A stretch of DNA of 64,000 bases from Magicicada septendecula (Eukaryota; Arthropoda; Insecta; Hemiptera; Cicadidae), in NCBI GenBank assembly GCA_034769895.1, contig CM068372.1, forward strand, positions 383,799,910 through 383,863,909, in the 5' to 3' direction. How positions within the stretch are numbered: position 1 is the stretch's first letter; every line of letters starts with the position of its first letter. The notes under the pieces were generated by a model, which did no database searches, had not been told where the DNA came from, and saw only the letters and a program-made list of their open reading frames with translations. Below are positions 46,673-58,106 of this stretch, one piece after another. The position numbers and the translations under genes were made by a program.

Positions 46673-47755
46673 TTATGTTTTTTTTTCTTCTGTGAATTGT
46701 ATTTTGGGATGTATGTTATTGATTTGTTTCAATATGTTCTCTGCATTTGTGTTTTTGTTATTTGATACATATAGTCCATCATCTACATATCTTATCCATA
46801 TGCCATTTGGGTCATGTGTTTTTATGATATTTTGTATTTTGGTGTCTATGTGTTGTAGGAATATTTCTGCTATTATGCTTGATAATGGTGATCCCATTGC
46901 TAAACCTTCTTTCTGTTGATAAATTTTGCTATTAAATTCAAAGTAATTTTGTTTTAGTATTAGTTGGAGACTATTTTTTATTTCGGTTATATATTGTTTG
47001 TTTTCATTTTGTTCTTTAAGTTTGTTTATTATTATGTCAATTGTTTCTTCTACTGGGATATTGGTGTACATGTTTGTTATGTCATATGACGTGAAAAATG
47101 TATTTTCATTTATATTTATTATTTTTAGTTTGTCTATTAATTCGTATGTATTTTTTATGTTATGGTGGTTATTTGTTAGATGGTTACTTTTTAGTTTTTG
47201 TGCTATTATTTTTGCTATTTTGTATGTAGGAGCTTTTTTGAAATTGATTAATGGACGTATTGGGTTGTTTGATTTGTGTATTTTTATTAGGCTATTCATT
47301 TTAGGTGGTTCTGGATTATTGTTTATATATGTGTCTATGTTTTTATTGTTGAAAATGTTTTTAGTTGTTTTTATTAGTTTTATTGTTTGTTTAAGATATA
47401 TTTCTGTTGGGTTTTTATCTAGTTGTACGCATTTATTATTGTTGATGAAGTCTTCGGTTTTTTTGATGTAGTCTGCTTTATCAATGATTACTGTTGCTTG
47501 ACTTTTGTCTGCTTTAGTTATTATTAAATTATTATTCTTTACTTTATTTTTAATTTCTTTTATTGTTTTATTGTTTTTCTTTTGTTTATCTTTGTTTTTC
47601 ATTTTTCTAGTGATTATTTTTTTAATTATATGTGTTGCTTCTGTTCTTTTTTCTTCTTGTATATTGTCTTTTATTAGGTTAATGGCAAATTCTGTTTCTA
47701 CTATTAAATTTTCTAGATTTTTGTTTGCATTTTGGGTTATGTTAGTTTTTGACAT
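46673..47755 (-). pseudogene. PLE-B reverse transcriptase (minus copy, 360 residues)
   Basis: Penelope RT: an N-terminal Lys/Asn-rich part, ITKADKSQATVIIDKADYI, SLIKIHKSNNPIRPLINFKKAPTYKIAK, FTSYDITNMYTNIPV, KEGLAMGSPLSSIIAEIF and IRYVDDGLYVS. It stops after TEEKKT at an A9 run; homology to YRKPTSTNI continues in another frame. The plus copy has the same break. Identical residues elsewhere show that the two copies are very young relative to each other. Confidence 0.9.
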
Positions 47756-47966
47756 ATTGTTTAAATATTCTGTTTCTTTTTTGTTAAATTCTGTATTGCT
47801 AAGGTTAATGGTTCGAGGGTAAAATGTGTGTTTATTTTTGTTGTTTTGTTCTTGATTTTTGTTTTGTTGTTTTAATGTGTTAAGTTTTTTGTTGATTGTA
47901 TAAGTCTTTTTGTTTTTTCAAATCTTATTTTATTTTCTATGTTATTGTATTTATTATTCCAAGTGA

Positions 47967-49247
47967 TTGGATGTAATAAACTTGTTAGCTCTAAGTGTAG
48001 TTTGTATATGTCTAGTGTTATGCTATTTTTCCTACTGTATAATTGTAAAACAACAAAACAAAAATCAAGAACAAAACAACAAAAATAAACACACACTTTA
48101 CCCTCGAACCATTAACCTTAGCAATACAGAATTTAACAAAAAAGAAACAGAATATTTAAACAATATGTCACAAACTAACATAACCCAAAATGCAAACAAA
48201 AATCAAGAAAATTTAATAGTAGAAACAGAATTTGCCATTAACCTAATAAAAGACAATATACAAGAAGAAAAAAGAACAGAAGCAACACATATAATTAAAA
48301 AAATAATCACTAGCGAAATGAAAAACAAAGATAAACAAAAGGAAAACAATAAAACAATAAAAGAAATTAAAAATAAAGTAAAGAACAATAATTTAATAAT
48401 AACTAAAGCAGACAAAAGTCAAGCAACAGTAATCATTGATAAAGCAGACTACATCAAAAAAACCGAAGACTTCATCAACAATAATAAATGCGTACAACTA
48501 GATAAAAACCCAACAGAAAAATATCTTAAACAAACAATAAAACTAATAAAAACAACTAAAAACATTTTCAACAATAAAAACATAGACACATATATAAACA
48601 ATAATCCAGAACCACCTAAAATGAATAGCCTAATAAAAATACACAAATCAAACAACCCAATACGTCCATTAATCAATTTTAAAAAAGCTCCTACATACAA
48701 AATAGCAAAAATAATAGCACAAAAACTAAAAAGTAACCATCTAACAAATAACCACCATAACATAAAAAATACATACGAATTAATAGACAAACTAAAAATA
48801 ATAAATATAAATGAAAATACATTTTTCACGTCATATGACATAACAAACATGTACACCAATATCCCAGTAGAAGAAACAATTGACATAATAATAAACAAAC
48901 TTAAAGAACAAAATGAAAACAAACAATATATAACCGAAATAAAAAATAGTCTCCAACTAATACTAAAACAAAATTACTTTGAATTTAATAGCAAAATTTA
49001 TCAACAGAAAGAAGGTTTAGCAATGGGATCACCATTATCAAGCATAATAGCAGAAATATTCCTACAACACATAGACACCAAAATACAAAATATCATAAAA
49101 ACACATGACCCAAATGGCATATGGATAAGATATGTAGATGATGGACTATATGTATCAAATAACAAAAACGCAAATGCAGAGAACATATTGAAACAAATCA
49201 ATAACATACATCCCAAAATACAATTCACAGAAGAAAAAAAAACATAA
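47967..49247 (+). pseudogene. PLE-B reverse transcriptase (plus copy, longest frame)
   Basis: Same protein as the minus copy with only a few substitutions. It carries the same A9-run break, ending TEEKKT at 49247. The frame opens upstream at 47967 through the spacer; the shared homology starts at about 48040, and the ATG for MSQTNITQN at about 48166 is a more likely start. Catalytic YVDD is intact. Confidence 0.88.
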
Positions 49248-49254
49248 CAAAATC

Positions 49255-50259
49255 AATTATTTAGACATAACCATCACAAGATACAACAAACACATACAAT
49301 ATGCAATATATAGAAAACCAACTTCCACTAACATCATTATACCTAACCATTCTGACCACCCACCACAACATAAAATGGCAGCATTTTATTCGTTATTTAA
49401 CAGAATGTACAAAATACCCCTAAACGAACAAGAAACTGACAAAGAAAGAAATATAATATACCAAATTGGTTATGAAAATGGATACAATAAAAATACTATG
49501 ATCAAAATAGAAAATAAAATCAAATGCAAAATAAAAACTGAACAATTAAGAATTAATCAAAATGAACAACACATAAATAATAACAACAACAAAAAATGGG
49601 CCACATTCACACACATAAATAATAAAATGACAAAACTAACAAAACTATTTAAAAACACAGATATAAAAATAGCATACAAAACTAATAAAAATAAATTACA
49701 AATTCTAAATAGCTCACACAACAAAGATAATACAACAACTAATGGTATATACAAAATTGAATGCCAAGATTGCAATAAATGTTACATAGGACAAACAAAA
49801 AAACAGCTGAAAAAACGTTATTTTGAACACCTAAACGCATACAAAAAACCAGAAATATATAAATCTAATTTAGCCACACATGCAATAAACACAGGACACG
49901 AATTCCCAAACATAACCAATGTATCACTAATAAAACATATACCACACAAAGGCACCATAATGAACATTTTGGGAAAATTTTTCAAATATACAAACATAAA
50001 ACACAAAACAAACTAATACCAGAACAAATACAAATCAATACAAAACATGACACAATATTCAAAGCACTCAACATCGAAAATACACAAAATACAAAAACAT
50101 ATACCACAACCACACACAATAATACAAATTTAAAAGACCAAAGACCAACAAACAACCTTAATAACATCCAGCAGCCAACACACAAATACTTCACCAGAAA
50201 CAAGGTGGCGAAGGCTGAAGATGAGAGAACAGGAACTCTCGAAACATGTTCCAAATAGA
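49255..50259 (+). pseudogene. PLE-B RT end and GIY-YIG part (plus copy)
   Basis: After the A9 break it encodes YRKPTSTNIIIPNHSDHPPQHKMAAFYSLF and GIYKIECQDCNKCYIGQTKKQLKKRYFEHL without interruption until about 49965. There an extra base (ATTTTGGGAAAATTTTTC) shifts the frame, and the last part, ending ETCSK with TAG at 50257-50259, continues out of frame. Confidence 0.85.
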
Positions 50260-50262
50260 AAA
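50215..50262 (+). ncRNA. Hammerhead-like core, PLE-B plus copy
   Basis: CTGAAGA (50215-50221), TGAGAG...CTCTC stem, GAAAC (50241-50245), ATGTT. ACATGT would form stem III. Stem I is only two clear pairs (GG/CC), so activity may require a dimer or extended pairing. Confidence 0.5.
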
Positions 50263-50302
50263 AAACATCTTGAGGTAAATTTAGTATAAATATTAAATGA
50301 AT

Positions 50303-50311
50303 TATATTATC
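50303..50311 (+). repeat. Right target-site duplication of PLE-B
   Basis: TATATTATC, identical to 45573-45581. Confidence 0.8.
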
Positions 50312-51866
50312 ATATTCTCAACGCAACTATAATATGTACTACACCGACCAGGTCGCAGGAGTTGGTTTCTCGTTGCGTCAAGTATAAGTGGTTGCACAAT
50401 AATTAAATAATTTTTAAAGAGGAGTGAGATGTTGTTGACATGAAATAATCAATTAAACCCGTTTCAAAATAATCATCCTAAGATTTATTACTTGATAGAA
50501 AAAGATTTAACTATTAAAATTTCAAACATTATACAAATAAATATTCACCTTTATAAGCTTTACAAATCTGTAACCTGCTACGCTATTCATAATATGCAAC
50601 AAAAATAAACACCCAAATAATCTTATTAACTAACCAAACATGTTAAACAAGTTATTTGAATTCTTTTTATTTATGTGTCTGAAATTAACTTAAATTTTAA
50701 TTACTGATAGCAACTCATTTACCAAAAAAATAATATTAAGATTCAAGAATGAATTTATTGTTGCTATAAACAAATAAAAATGATATTACATTTACTTCCA
50801 ATCTATTATTGATTTATACTGACACACCCAAAAAATACAACAAAAGGTTAGTATTTCTATTCTACAAGTTGTTGTTAAATTACACTCTATTATGTAACTA
50901 CTATTTTACTTTAAATCTCTAATTATTATCTGTTCATATTTAAGTTCAATTTTGAGAGCTCTCTTCACAATAAAAAATAATTGTTTTTTATCACCTGCGT
51001 TTATCTGCTGTTACCGTTGCATGTGTGTGTGTGTGTGTGTCCAGAATCCTGAGAGTATGATGATGACTATGCTGATGCGGTGTTTGTTGTCTCTATGGGT
51101 TGTTGCTGTTAGTGATGCTCCAGCGTTCCTCCTTACGTCTTGGTGTGAGTGTGGTACAGTGTGTGTGTCCTGGTCGATCTGTAATCGGGCAGCGTAACGT
51201 CGTCTGTAGATTTCTTGTGTCTGAGTGTGTGATCGCCCAAAATTGCCAGTGGTATTTATACTGGTAGCAATTTGACAGGAACAGGCCTATTTTCGACAAG
51301 CTAGAGATTGTGAAAGCGTCCTTTTTATTACACTCACTTTTTGGTTAATTATCGTGAACTCATGACCATATTTGTCACATGCGCGATATCATTGTTTGCG
51401 TAATTTTTCTCTGGTCACTCACATATACCACACATATTAATTACTCTTCAATTACACTAGTAATTAATATTAATTTGTTAGCATGTTTAATATTGCACCT
51501 CTGGAAATAAATTTTACATTACCATACTCGTTAAAAATCCCTTAATATAATGGTGTCTTTATAATTGGCATAAGTATTTGCTTACAGGTTTAACACAAGT
51601 AATTAGTTTATTATAATCCTGTTAACTCATGATTACGGCTGTAACGCATCACCCCATCTTTTCGTTCAATGCCTGTCGGAACTGGCACATACACACAAAC
51701 ATACACACGCCGTATTTTTAACTATCGAAGCAGGTGCATTCTCGACATGACAGAGCCTGCATTTTCTTGCACAAAATTGTATAAAACTATTCCTTATTCT
51801 ATTTACGCTAATTACAATATAAAACATACCGCCCTGGGCAAATATGCACATATATGTATTGTTGCA

Positions 51867-52435
51867 TTAGTATTGTTGTATTGTTACTGTTAGTCAAATT
51901 TTATTTACACAAATATATATGTGTAATTATAATTACTATTCCATCTTATTAACTAAATTAAAATTGGTTTTTAAACGCTTTATAAAAGTAAATATTTTTT
52001 ATCGGTATGTAAGAAACATTCCTTATTGTGGTGTGTGACAGTGACAAAAATTCTTTCTTCCCTATATAAACATCGCAGCAGTTTACATCACGCTTCTATT
52101 GTCATACGTCTCGACATTAATTCCCTGTACTTGTTCCGGTGCAAAACAATGCTCACTGTTCGGTTGTCATGCGTTTCACAATTTCGTTGTCGGGTTATTT
52201 CTACCTGTTTCCCTCTCTCTAAACATTTAAGAGAATTAGTTGACTTACTACAAAGTTTCGTTTCTCTCACTCTCACTTCTTCTCTACTGTTGGCGTTTCT
52301 CTCTCTCTCGATTCTTCTCTCTGTTCAATATTAGTTTTATTTCTGTACTCGGTGCGAAACATGTGTTCGGACTGTCCGAGTGAAGTTAACAATTCTTTGA
52401 TCGTTTTAATTCCTAGTGTTTTACTGACGAATTTA
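51867..52435 (-). other. 3' non-coding part of element E
   Basis: This lies between the gag stop and the 3' LTR (minus strand). No pol remnants or polypurine tract were recognised. Confidence 0.5.
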
Positions 52436-53416
52436 CTATCTCCGTGAAAGTGCTAATTTACGCACTAATTCGCGTTGTTTAATTGTGAGTGTTAAATGTT
52501 TACTTCTTTCTACACGTTGGATTACATACTCCGCTAAGGTAAATCTATCATTATCCTGATACTTACTATATTCTACTTCGTCTCTTCTTTGTTTTTTCGT
52601 GTGAATTTTCCCATAGCAGCCTTCAAATGAGTTTTTAAGTTGTTCGTTCGTAGCTAAATTATATCGAACTCTCGTGTGCCATCTTACAGCGTAACTTTGA
52701 AACTGTTCACTAATAAAGCTATTTTTCTCTTTATAAGTTAACACATTACCTGTTAAATCCATATCTCGTTCCCAGTTCAGTAACAATTTTGTCTTTCCAT
52801 CACTCAGTGTTGGATCCACCATCAATTCCGTTTTTAGACGTTTTACCTTTCCACGTTGATTTTTCCTTAGTATATCTATTTCACTGGAATATTCCTTTGT
52901 GGTTTTATTAGGCACGACTACGGCAATTTCCAACCTTATTATTCTGGCTTCCAATTCCTGCGTCTTATTGATGTCTTCATGGACTTGTTCACTGACTGCT
53001 TTTCTTTCCATATCCTGCTCCTGCTTTGCTACTATAAACTTCTCATTCCATTGCTCAGCTACTTGTTTCACAGTATCTTTTAATTCTTTAGAGCATTCTG
53101 CTTTCTGTTCTCCAAACCCATTCTCAATCTTTAACACTTGTTCGTATAGTGACTGTTCCACTCTAGTTTCTAATATTTATATTCTCGTATTAGTTTCTTC
53201 GAGTTTTGTCGTCAATTGCTCTTTAAATTCTTTAAATTCGGCTTTAAAGTCGGCTCTAGTATCTTTGCTTTTGTTTTTCATTTGTTTTGTATTACATGCT
53301 TTTAACTCTTCAATTTGTTTACTATTCTCTTCTTTTTGTTTTGTACTTAATTCGTCCACCCAGGCACACATCATATTTTGAAATGCCTCCGTATCAAAAC
53401 CTCGTGGTGCTGCCAT
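52436..53416 (-). pseudogene. Gag-like protein of element E (one stop)
   Basis: The start is the ATG at 53416 (MAAPRGFDTEAFQNMM). One frame runs to 52436 with a single stop at 53177-53179, so about 326 residues in all. The N-terminal half is a Lys/Glu coiled coil. The C-terminal half (RLKTELMVDPTLSDGKTKLLLNWERDMDL...FISEQFQSYAVRWHTRVRYNLA) looks like a capsid, with no zinc knuckle. It resembles elements A and B in layout only; sequence similarity is not evident. The sole protein of the element. Confidence 0.65.
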
Positions 53417-53753
53417 GTTGAATTATTTTATATTTATATTTTAAAATAATTATTATTGGTAAAACGCGAGTCTATTGGTTTTTTTATTTAATCTTATTTA
53501 TTTATTTTTGTTATTATTATAAACTATCTCATACCAACAATTTCTCTCCTCTTTTAGTTTTGTTGAGCGCCAGTTGTGAAATACACAACAATATTACAGT
53601 TACAATACAATAACATTAATAACAATACACTTAATTATTCTGAACCAATTTATTATGGCACGTTAATTATCGAGCCTGCCAATTTATTATGGCACATTAA
53701 TTTATTATGGTTCTTTTAATATCGAGCCCCACTTTGGGGACGCCAATTTATTA
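53417..53753 (-). other. 5' leader and primer binding site of element E
   Basis: On the minus strand the LTR end TGCA is followed by TAATAAATTGGCGTCCCC and AAAGTGGGGCTCG, a PBS of the TGGCG...GGGGC type. AATAAATTGG recurs three times and GGCTCGAT twice in the next 90 bases, as if the PBS region had been partly duplicated. Confidence 0.55.
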
Positions 53754-55336
53754 TGCAACGTTACAACAATTATTCAAATATATTATCATATTCTCAACGC
53801 AACTATAATATGTACTACACCGACCAGGTCGCAGGATTTGGTTTCTCGTTGTGTCAAGTATAAAGTGGTTGCACAATAATTAAATAATTTTTAAAGAGGA
53901 GTGAGATGTTGTTGACATGAAATAATCAATTAAACCCGTTTCAAAATAATCATTCTAAGATTTATTACTTGATAGAAAAATATTTAACTATTAAAATTTT
54001 AAACATTATACAAATAAATATTCACCTTTATAAGCTTTACAAATCTGTAACCTGCTACGCTATTCATAATATGCAACAAAAATAAACACCCAAATAATCT
54101 TATTAACTAACCAAACATGTTAAACAAGTTATTTGAATTCTTTTTACTTATGTGTCTGAAATTAACTTAAATTTTAATTACTGATAGCAACTCATTTACC
54201 AAAAAAATAATATTAAGATTCAAGAATGAATTTATTGTTGCTATAAACAAATAAAAATGATATTACATTTACTTCCAATCTATTATTGATTTATACTGAC
54301 ACACCCAAAAAATACAACAAAAGGTTAGTATTTCTATTCTACAAGTTGTTGTTAAATTACACTCTCTTATGTAACTACTATTATACTTTAAAACTCTAAT
54401 TATTATCTGTTCATATTTAAGTTCAATTTTGAGAGCTCTCTTCACAATAAAATATAATTGTTTTTTATCACCTGCGTTTATCTGCTGTTACCGTTGCATG
54501 TGTGTGTGTGTCCAGAATCCTGAGAGTATGATGATGACTATGCTGATGCGGTGTTTGTTGTCTCTATGGGTTGTTGCTGTTAGTGATGCTCCAGCGTTCC
54601 TCCTTACGTCTTGGTGTGAATGTGGTACAGTGTGTGTGGCCTGGTCGATCTGTAATTGGGCAGCGTAACGTCGTGTGTAGATTTCTTGAGACTGAGTGTG
54701 TGATCGCCCAAAATTGCCAGTGGTATTTATACTGGTGGCAATTTGACAGGAACAGGCCTATTTTCGACAAGCTGGAGATTGCCAAAGCGTCCTTTTATTA
54801 CACTCACTTTTTGGTTAATTATCGCGAACTCATGACCATATTTGTCACATGCGCGATATCATTGTTTGCGTAATTTTTCTCTGGTCACTCACATATACCA
54901 CACATGTTAATTACTCTTCAATTTCACTAGTAATTAATATTAATTAGTTTGCATGTTTAATATTGCACCTCTATAAATAAATTTTATATTACCATACTCG
55001 TTAAAAATCCCTTAATATAATGATGTCTTTATATTTGGCGTAAGTCTTTGCTTACAGGTTTAACACAAGTAATTAGTTTATTATAATCCTGTTAATACAT
55101 GATTACGGCTGTAATACATCACCCCATATTTTCGTTCAATGCCTGTCGGAACTGGCTCACACACACAAACACACACACGCCGTATTGTTAACTATCGAAG
55201 CAGGTGCACTCTCGATATGACAGAGCCTGCATTTTCTTGCACAAAATTGTATAAAACTGTTCCTTATTCTATTTACACTAATTACAATATAAAACATACC
55301 GCCCTGGGCAAATATGCACATATATGTATTGTTGCA
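53754..55336 (-). repeat. 5' LTR of element E (1583 bp, uninterrupted)
   Basis: Direct repeat of 45499-51866 without the Penelope insertion. TGCAAC and GTTGCA ends. It contains the empty Penelope target at about 53782-53792. No gene recognised; frames inside are not conserved beyond the repeat itself. Confidence 0.9.
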
Positions 55337-55695
55337 GTACATATATATATCCATCATTTTCTATATCCGTAACTCAAAGTTTTGTTGCAGCAATTATATA
55401 ATATTGTGATATTGTTCAATGTGGTTCTTCTGCAAGTAGAGTATTGTGTTTTTGTTTTTTCAATACTTTACACACGTTTACCTTGCAACAGAACATAGGA
55501 TGGAAGTTCATATAATAGTGATACTAATGCTATAACACGTTTTCTGACGGCCATAGACACGTTAAAAATTGATTTTGTTCTTTTCTTTGTAAAGTAGTCA
55601 TAAGTTTTGAACCAAGCTATGTTTAAAAAAGTATATTATGTCAAAATGTTCATAAGTTTGTACTCTGTTATGTCATGTGAAATATCTGTGTGTAA
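55337..55695. other. Unique spacer between element E and the Harbinger element
   Basis: It begins with the GTAC duplication (55337-55340). No gene or repeat seen; presumably intron of the protease gene. Confidence 0.4.
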
Positions 55696-55760
55696 GGCTA
55701 GTAACCCACTGGCGCGACACGTCGCGCGCGACACGTCGCGCGCGACAAGCCGTACGCGGC
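55696..55760 (+). repeat. Left terminal inverted repeat with CGCG-rich subterminal repeats
   Basis: After the outer 18 bases, GCGCGACACGTCGCG occurs twice in tandem, a strongly CpG-rich patch in an AT-rich region. The right end has matching GTCGCGTGCGACGTGTCGCG. These are likely transposase or accessory-protein binding sites (inference). Confidence 0.8.
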
Positions 55761-55812
55761 AACTGACGAGACATTATAAACGCGACTATGCTTACATCCA
55801 GTCAGTGCTGCG

Positions 55813-56109
55813 ATGGACGTTGAGGAAATAGCATGTTGTGTTTATGTTTTTAATAAATATGTGTATCGTCAGAAGAAGAAACCAAGATATTGGATTCATC
55901 CCATGCTTCGAGAACGAAATACGAAGGGACTTTTCTATTCGCTTGTATAATGATTTACGAAAATATGATGATACATTTTTTAATTTTACAAGAATGAGCA
56001 GAAATTCATTTGACGAACTATTACATTACATTGAAAATGACATTCGAGGACAGAATACGAATTTTCATGAAAGTATAGTGCCGGAGGAAAAACTGTTAGT
56101 AACTTTAAG
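55813..56109 (+). pseudogene. Harbinger transposase exon 1
   Basis: The ATG at 55813 opens MDVEEIACCVYVF, then PRYWIHPMLRERNTKGLF, the typical N-terminus (R-x-W-V-H-P). A one-base change near 55945 moves the rest (LYNDLRKYDDTFFNFTRMSRNSFDELL, VPEEKLLVTLR) into another frame. A 5' splice site AG/GTATGA at 56109/56110 follows TLR, where the family continues directly into exon 2. Confidence 0.75.
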
Positions 56110-56290
56110 GTATGAAACTATCTTACAATTTTTTGTTATTGTGAATATAATAAAAATTGGTTATACCTATAGTCTTGGTAGTTTGCATAAGGTAGAACAA
56201 GTAAAATGTACACCAGATACAAGAATACAAAATAATCAATAATATTTATTTTATTTATACACGATATATTTATAATAACAAACTTAATCA

Positions 56291-57072
56291 TTATGTAAAC
56301 ATTACTTCATTAATTATTTTCAAACATTCAGATTCCGGTGAAGTCGTATTGCTTGGTGACTGATCACAATAATTTGAAGATAGGTCGTGTGCATGAAAAT
56401 TTCTTTGTGGAATGGTATTAGAGTACTGAAAAACTCCAGTTGCAGAAGTCCCAGCTTCACAATTCGTTTGTTGTAGCGTATCGCATCTGGGATCAGAATA
56501 CCCTCGTTGATAACCTGATGCATGGTCGAGGCGATTGGAACTTACAGACCCACTCCACTGTCCGGTAGGGCACTGATCAACGTTTAAATGAAATGCGGGG
56601 CGAGAAAACGACTGGGCATTTTGAATTGTTTTAATAATTTCTACTTTAGTTGCCATTTTCTAATGGTCTGGTATTTTTTTAAAATTCGTCCACTAACGAC
56701 AAGAAAAACAGCTTGTCTCCATCAGCATCCCTTTCTCGTTCCTCTCGCATTTCTAAACTTTGTTTTAAAACGTTGATCATTTCGATACCAATGTCGTTTT
56801 CTGCTTTACTTTTTTTAAAGGGTGGACGATAGTTTTCATGTGATGATTCCTGACTAGGAGTCGTTACTGCCGGAGAATCATCAACTGACACACGGTCTAT
56901 GTTGGACACCGTAGCATTAGCGTCTGCTACGCTTTGTAAAAATATCAGATGCTGGTAATACACGTAAGCAGATTTTTTGGTGCTGCGGACCCACTGCGTA
57001 CGTTTTTTATACGTCTCAGTTCTCTGAAAAAACTGTCACGTAAATTCTTCCACTTTTTCTGCAACTTCAAAC
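56291..57072 (-). pseudogene. MADF-type accessory protein, exon 2 of the Harbinger element
   Basis: Minus strand. After a 3' splice site (TTGTTACAG, 57073) comes LKLQKKWKNLRDSFFRELRRIKNV, the second half of a MADF/Myb-like DNA-binding domain, then YVYYQHLIFLQSV after a one-base frameshift in an A run near 56975. A BESS-like or dimerising C-terminal part (IGIEMINVLKQSLEMREERERD...FFLSLVDEF) ends at a frame break near 56679. A further piece ends at 56291. Such proteins bring Harbinger transposase to the ends of the element. It lies wholly inside the transposase intron. Confidence 0.65.
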
Positions 57073-57101
57073 CTGTAACAAAGAAAAATTCTTTGTTTCA
57101 G

Positions 57102-57966
57102 ATACTTGGCAACGGTAATTCGTTCAGAGAATTGTCTCATACATTCCGTTTGGGAATAACAACTGTTCGAAGAATAGTGCGAAAAGTCTGTGCTGCAATA
57201 TGGTTCAAGATGAATGATAAGTGTTTACGTGAGCCTACAGCTGAAGAATGGAAAGAAATAACAAAGGGATTCAAAACTCGTGCCAATTTTCCTAACTGTA
57301 TAGGTGCTATAGATGGAAAAACGGATAAACAAGCCACCTCGTAGTGGATCACTGTTTTATAATTACAAAAGATATTTCTCTTTGATATTACTTGGCATTT
57401 GCGATACAAATTACAGATATATAAGCATTGACGTAGGCGCTTATGGTAAATGTAGCGATTCCACGGTGTTCAAAAACTCTGCATTCTATGAAAAACTGAT
57501 AATGGGTAAATTCAATATACCACCAAAGTGCTCAGTTTCTACCACAGACCCCAAATTAATACCTCATGTGTTGGTAGGAGACGAAGCTTTTCCGTTTTCT
57601 GAAAACCTATTGCGGCCTTATCCAGGAAATAATTTACATTCCCACAAAAGAATATTCAATTACAGATTAAGTAGAGCTAGAAGATACATTGAATGTTGTT
57701 TTGGAATATTAACCAACAAATGGAGAATATTCCATCGACCGCTCGATGTGGAATATGACATTGTAAAAGCTTGTTGCATATTACACAACTTTGTTCGGGA
57801 GCGAAATGGCTGTACATTTGAAGATACTTTGTACTCGTGCTCCGTGTTACAAGATATACCTCGTGATCAGTTGAGAGGTACTAAAAGATTCACGGAATAT
57901 CGTGAACTATTTACAAAGTATTTTGTAGATGAAGGGCAAATTCCATGGCAAAACAGATATGCTTGA
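57102..57966 (+). pseudogene. Harbinger transposase exon 2 (DDE domain)
   Basis: After the splice site TTTGTTTCAG (57101) comes NSFRELSHTFRLGITTVRRIVRKVC, then the DDE catalytic domain: D in CIGAIDGK, D in VLVGDEAFPFS and E in RARRYIECCFGILTNKW. A small deletion at about 57318 removes the His of DGKH and shifts the frame; another base is missing near 57113. The HNFVRERNG end matches the family. It lies wholly inside the intron of the minus-strand gene. Confidence 0.88.
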
Positions 57967-58106
57967 AAAGATGTACGGAATAATATAATATTCTACTGTG
58001 TATAATTCTATTATTGATGTATTACTGTATTTTATTATGTTAATTACATTGACTAGCTTGTTGATAAAGTTTTTCGTTTTTTTATTGAGTGATGAAAACT
58101 ACTTAC

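Larger units (their letters stand above)
45582..50302. mobile_element. Penelope-like palindrome PLE-B, two near-complete inverted copies
   Basis: The minus copy (about 45622-47875) and plus copy (about 48040-50302) are near-perfect inverted repeats with a spacer of about 165 bp. 5' ends face each other and 3' ends face out. The left end has a 40-bp extension (45582-45621) that the right end lacks. Both copies encode RT plus GIY-YIG. It sits in an LTR of element E. Confidence 0.9.
45499..51866 (-). repeat. 3' LTR of element E, split by a Penelope insertion
   Basis: The parts are 45499-45581 and 50312-51866, with the second copy of the Penelope target duplication between them. It matches 53754-55336 throughout; the short left part has gained local copies of an AATTATACTAT-type unit. 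It contains a GT microsatellite at about 51022-51042. No gene of its own. Confidence 0.88.
45499..55336 (-). mobile_element. LTR retrotransposon E, gag only, with nested Penelope
   Basis: Two direct repeats with TGCAAC...GTTGCA ends: 53754-55336 (1583 bp), and 45499-51866 once the Penelope insertion is removed (about 1638 bp). GTAC flanks both sides. The internal part is only 1.9 kb and encodes one gag-like protein on the minus strand with a PBS at its right end; there is no protease, RT or integrase. The element must depend on enzymes from a relative. It lies in the intron just upstream of the protease last exon, in the same orientation as that gene. Confidence 0.88.
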
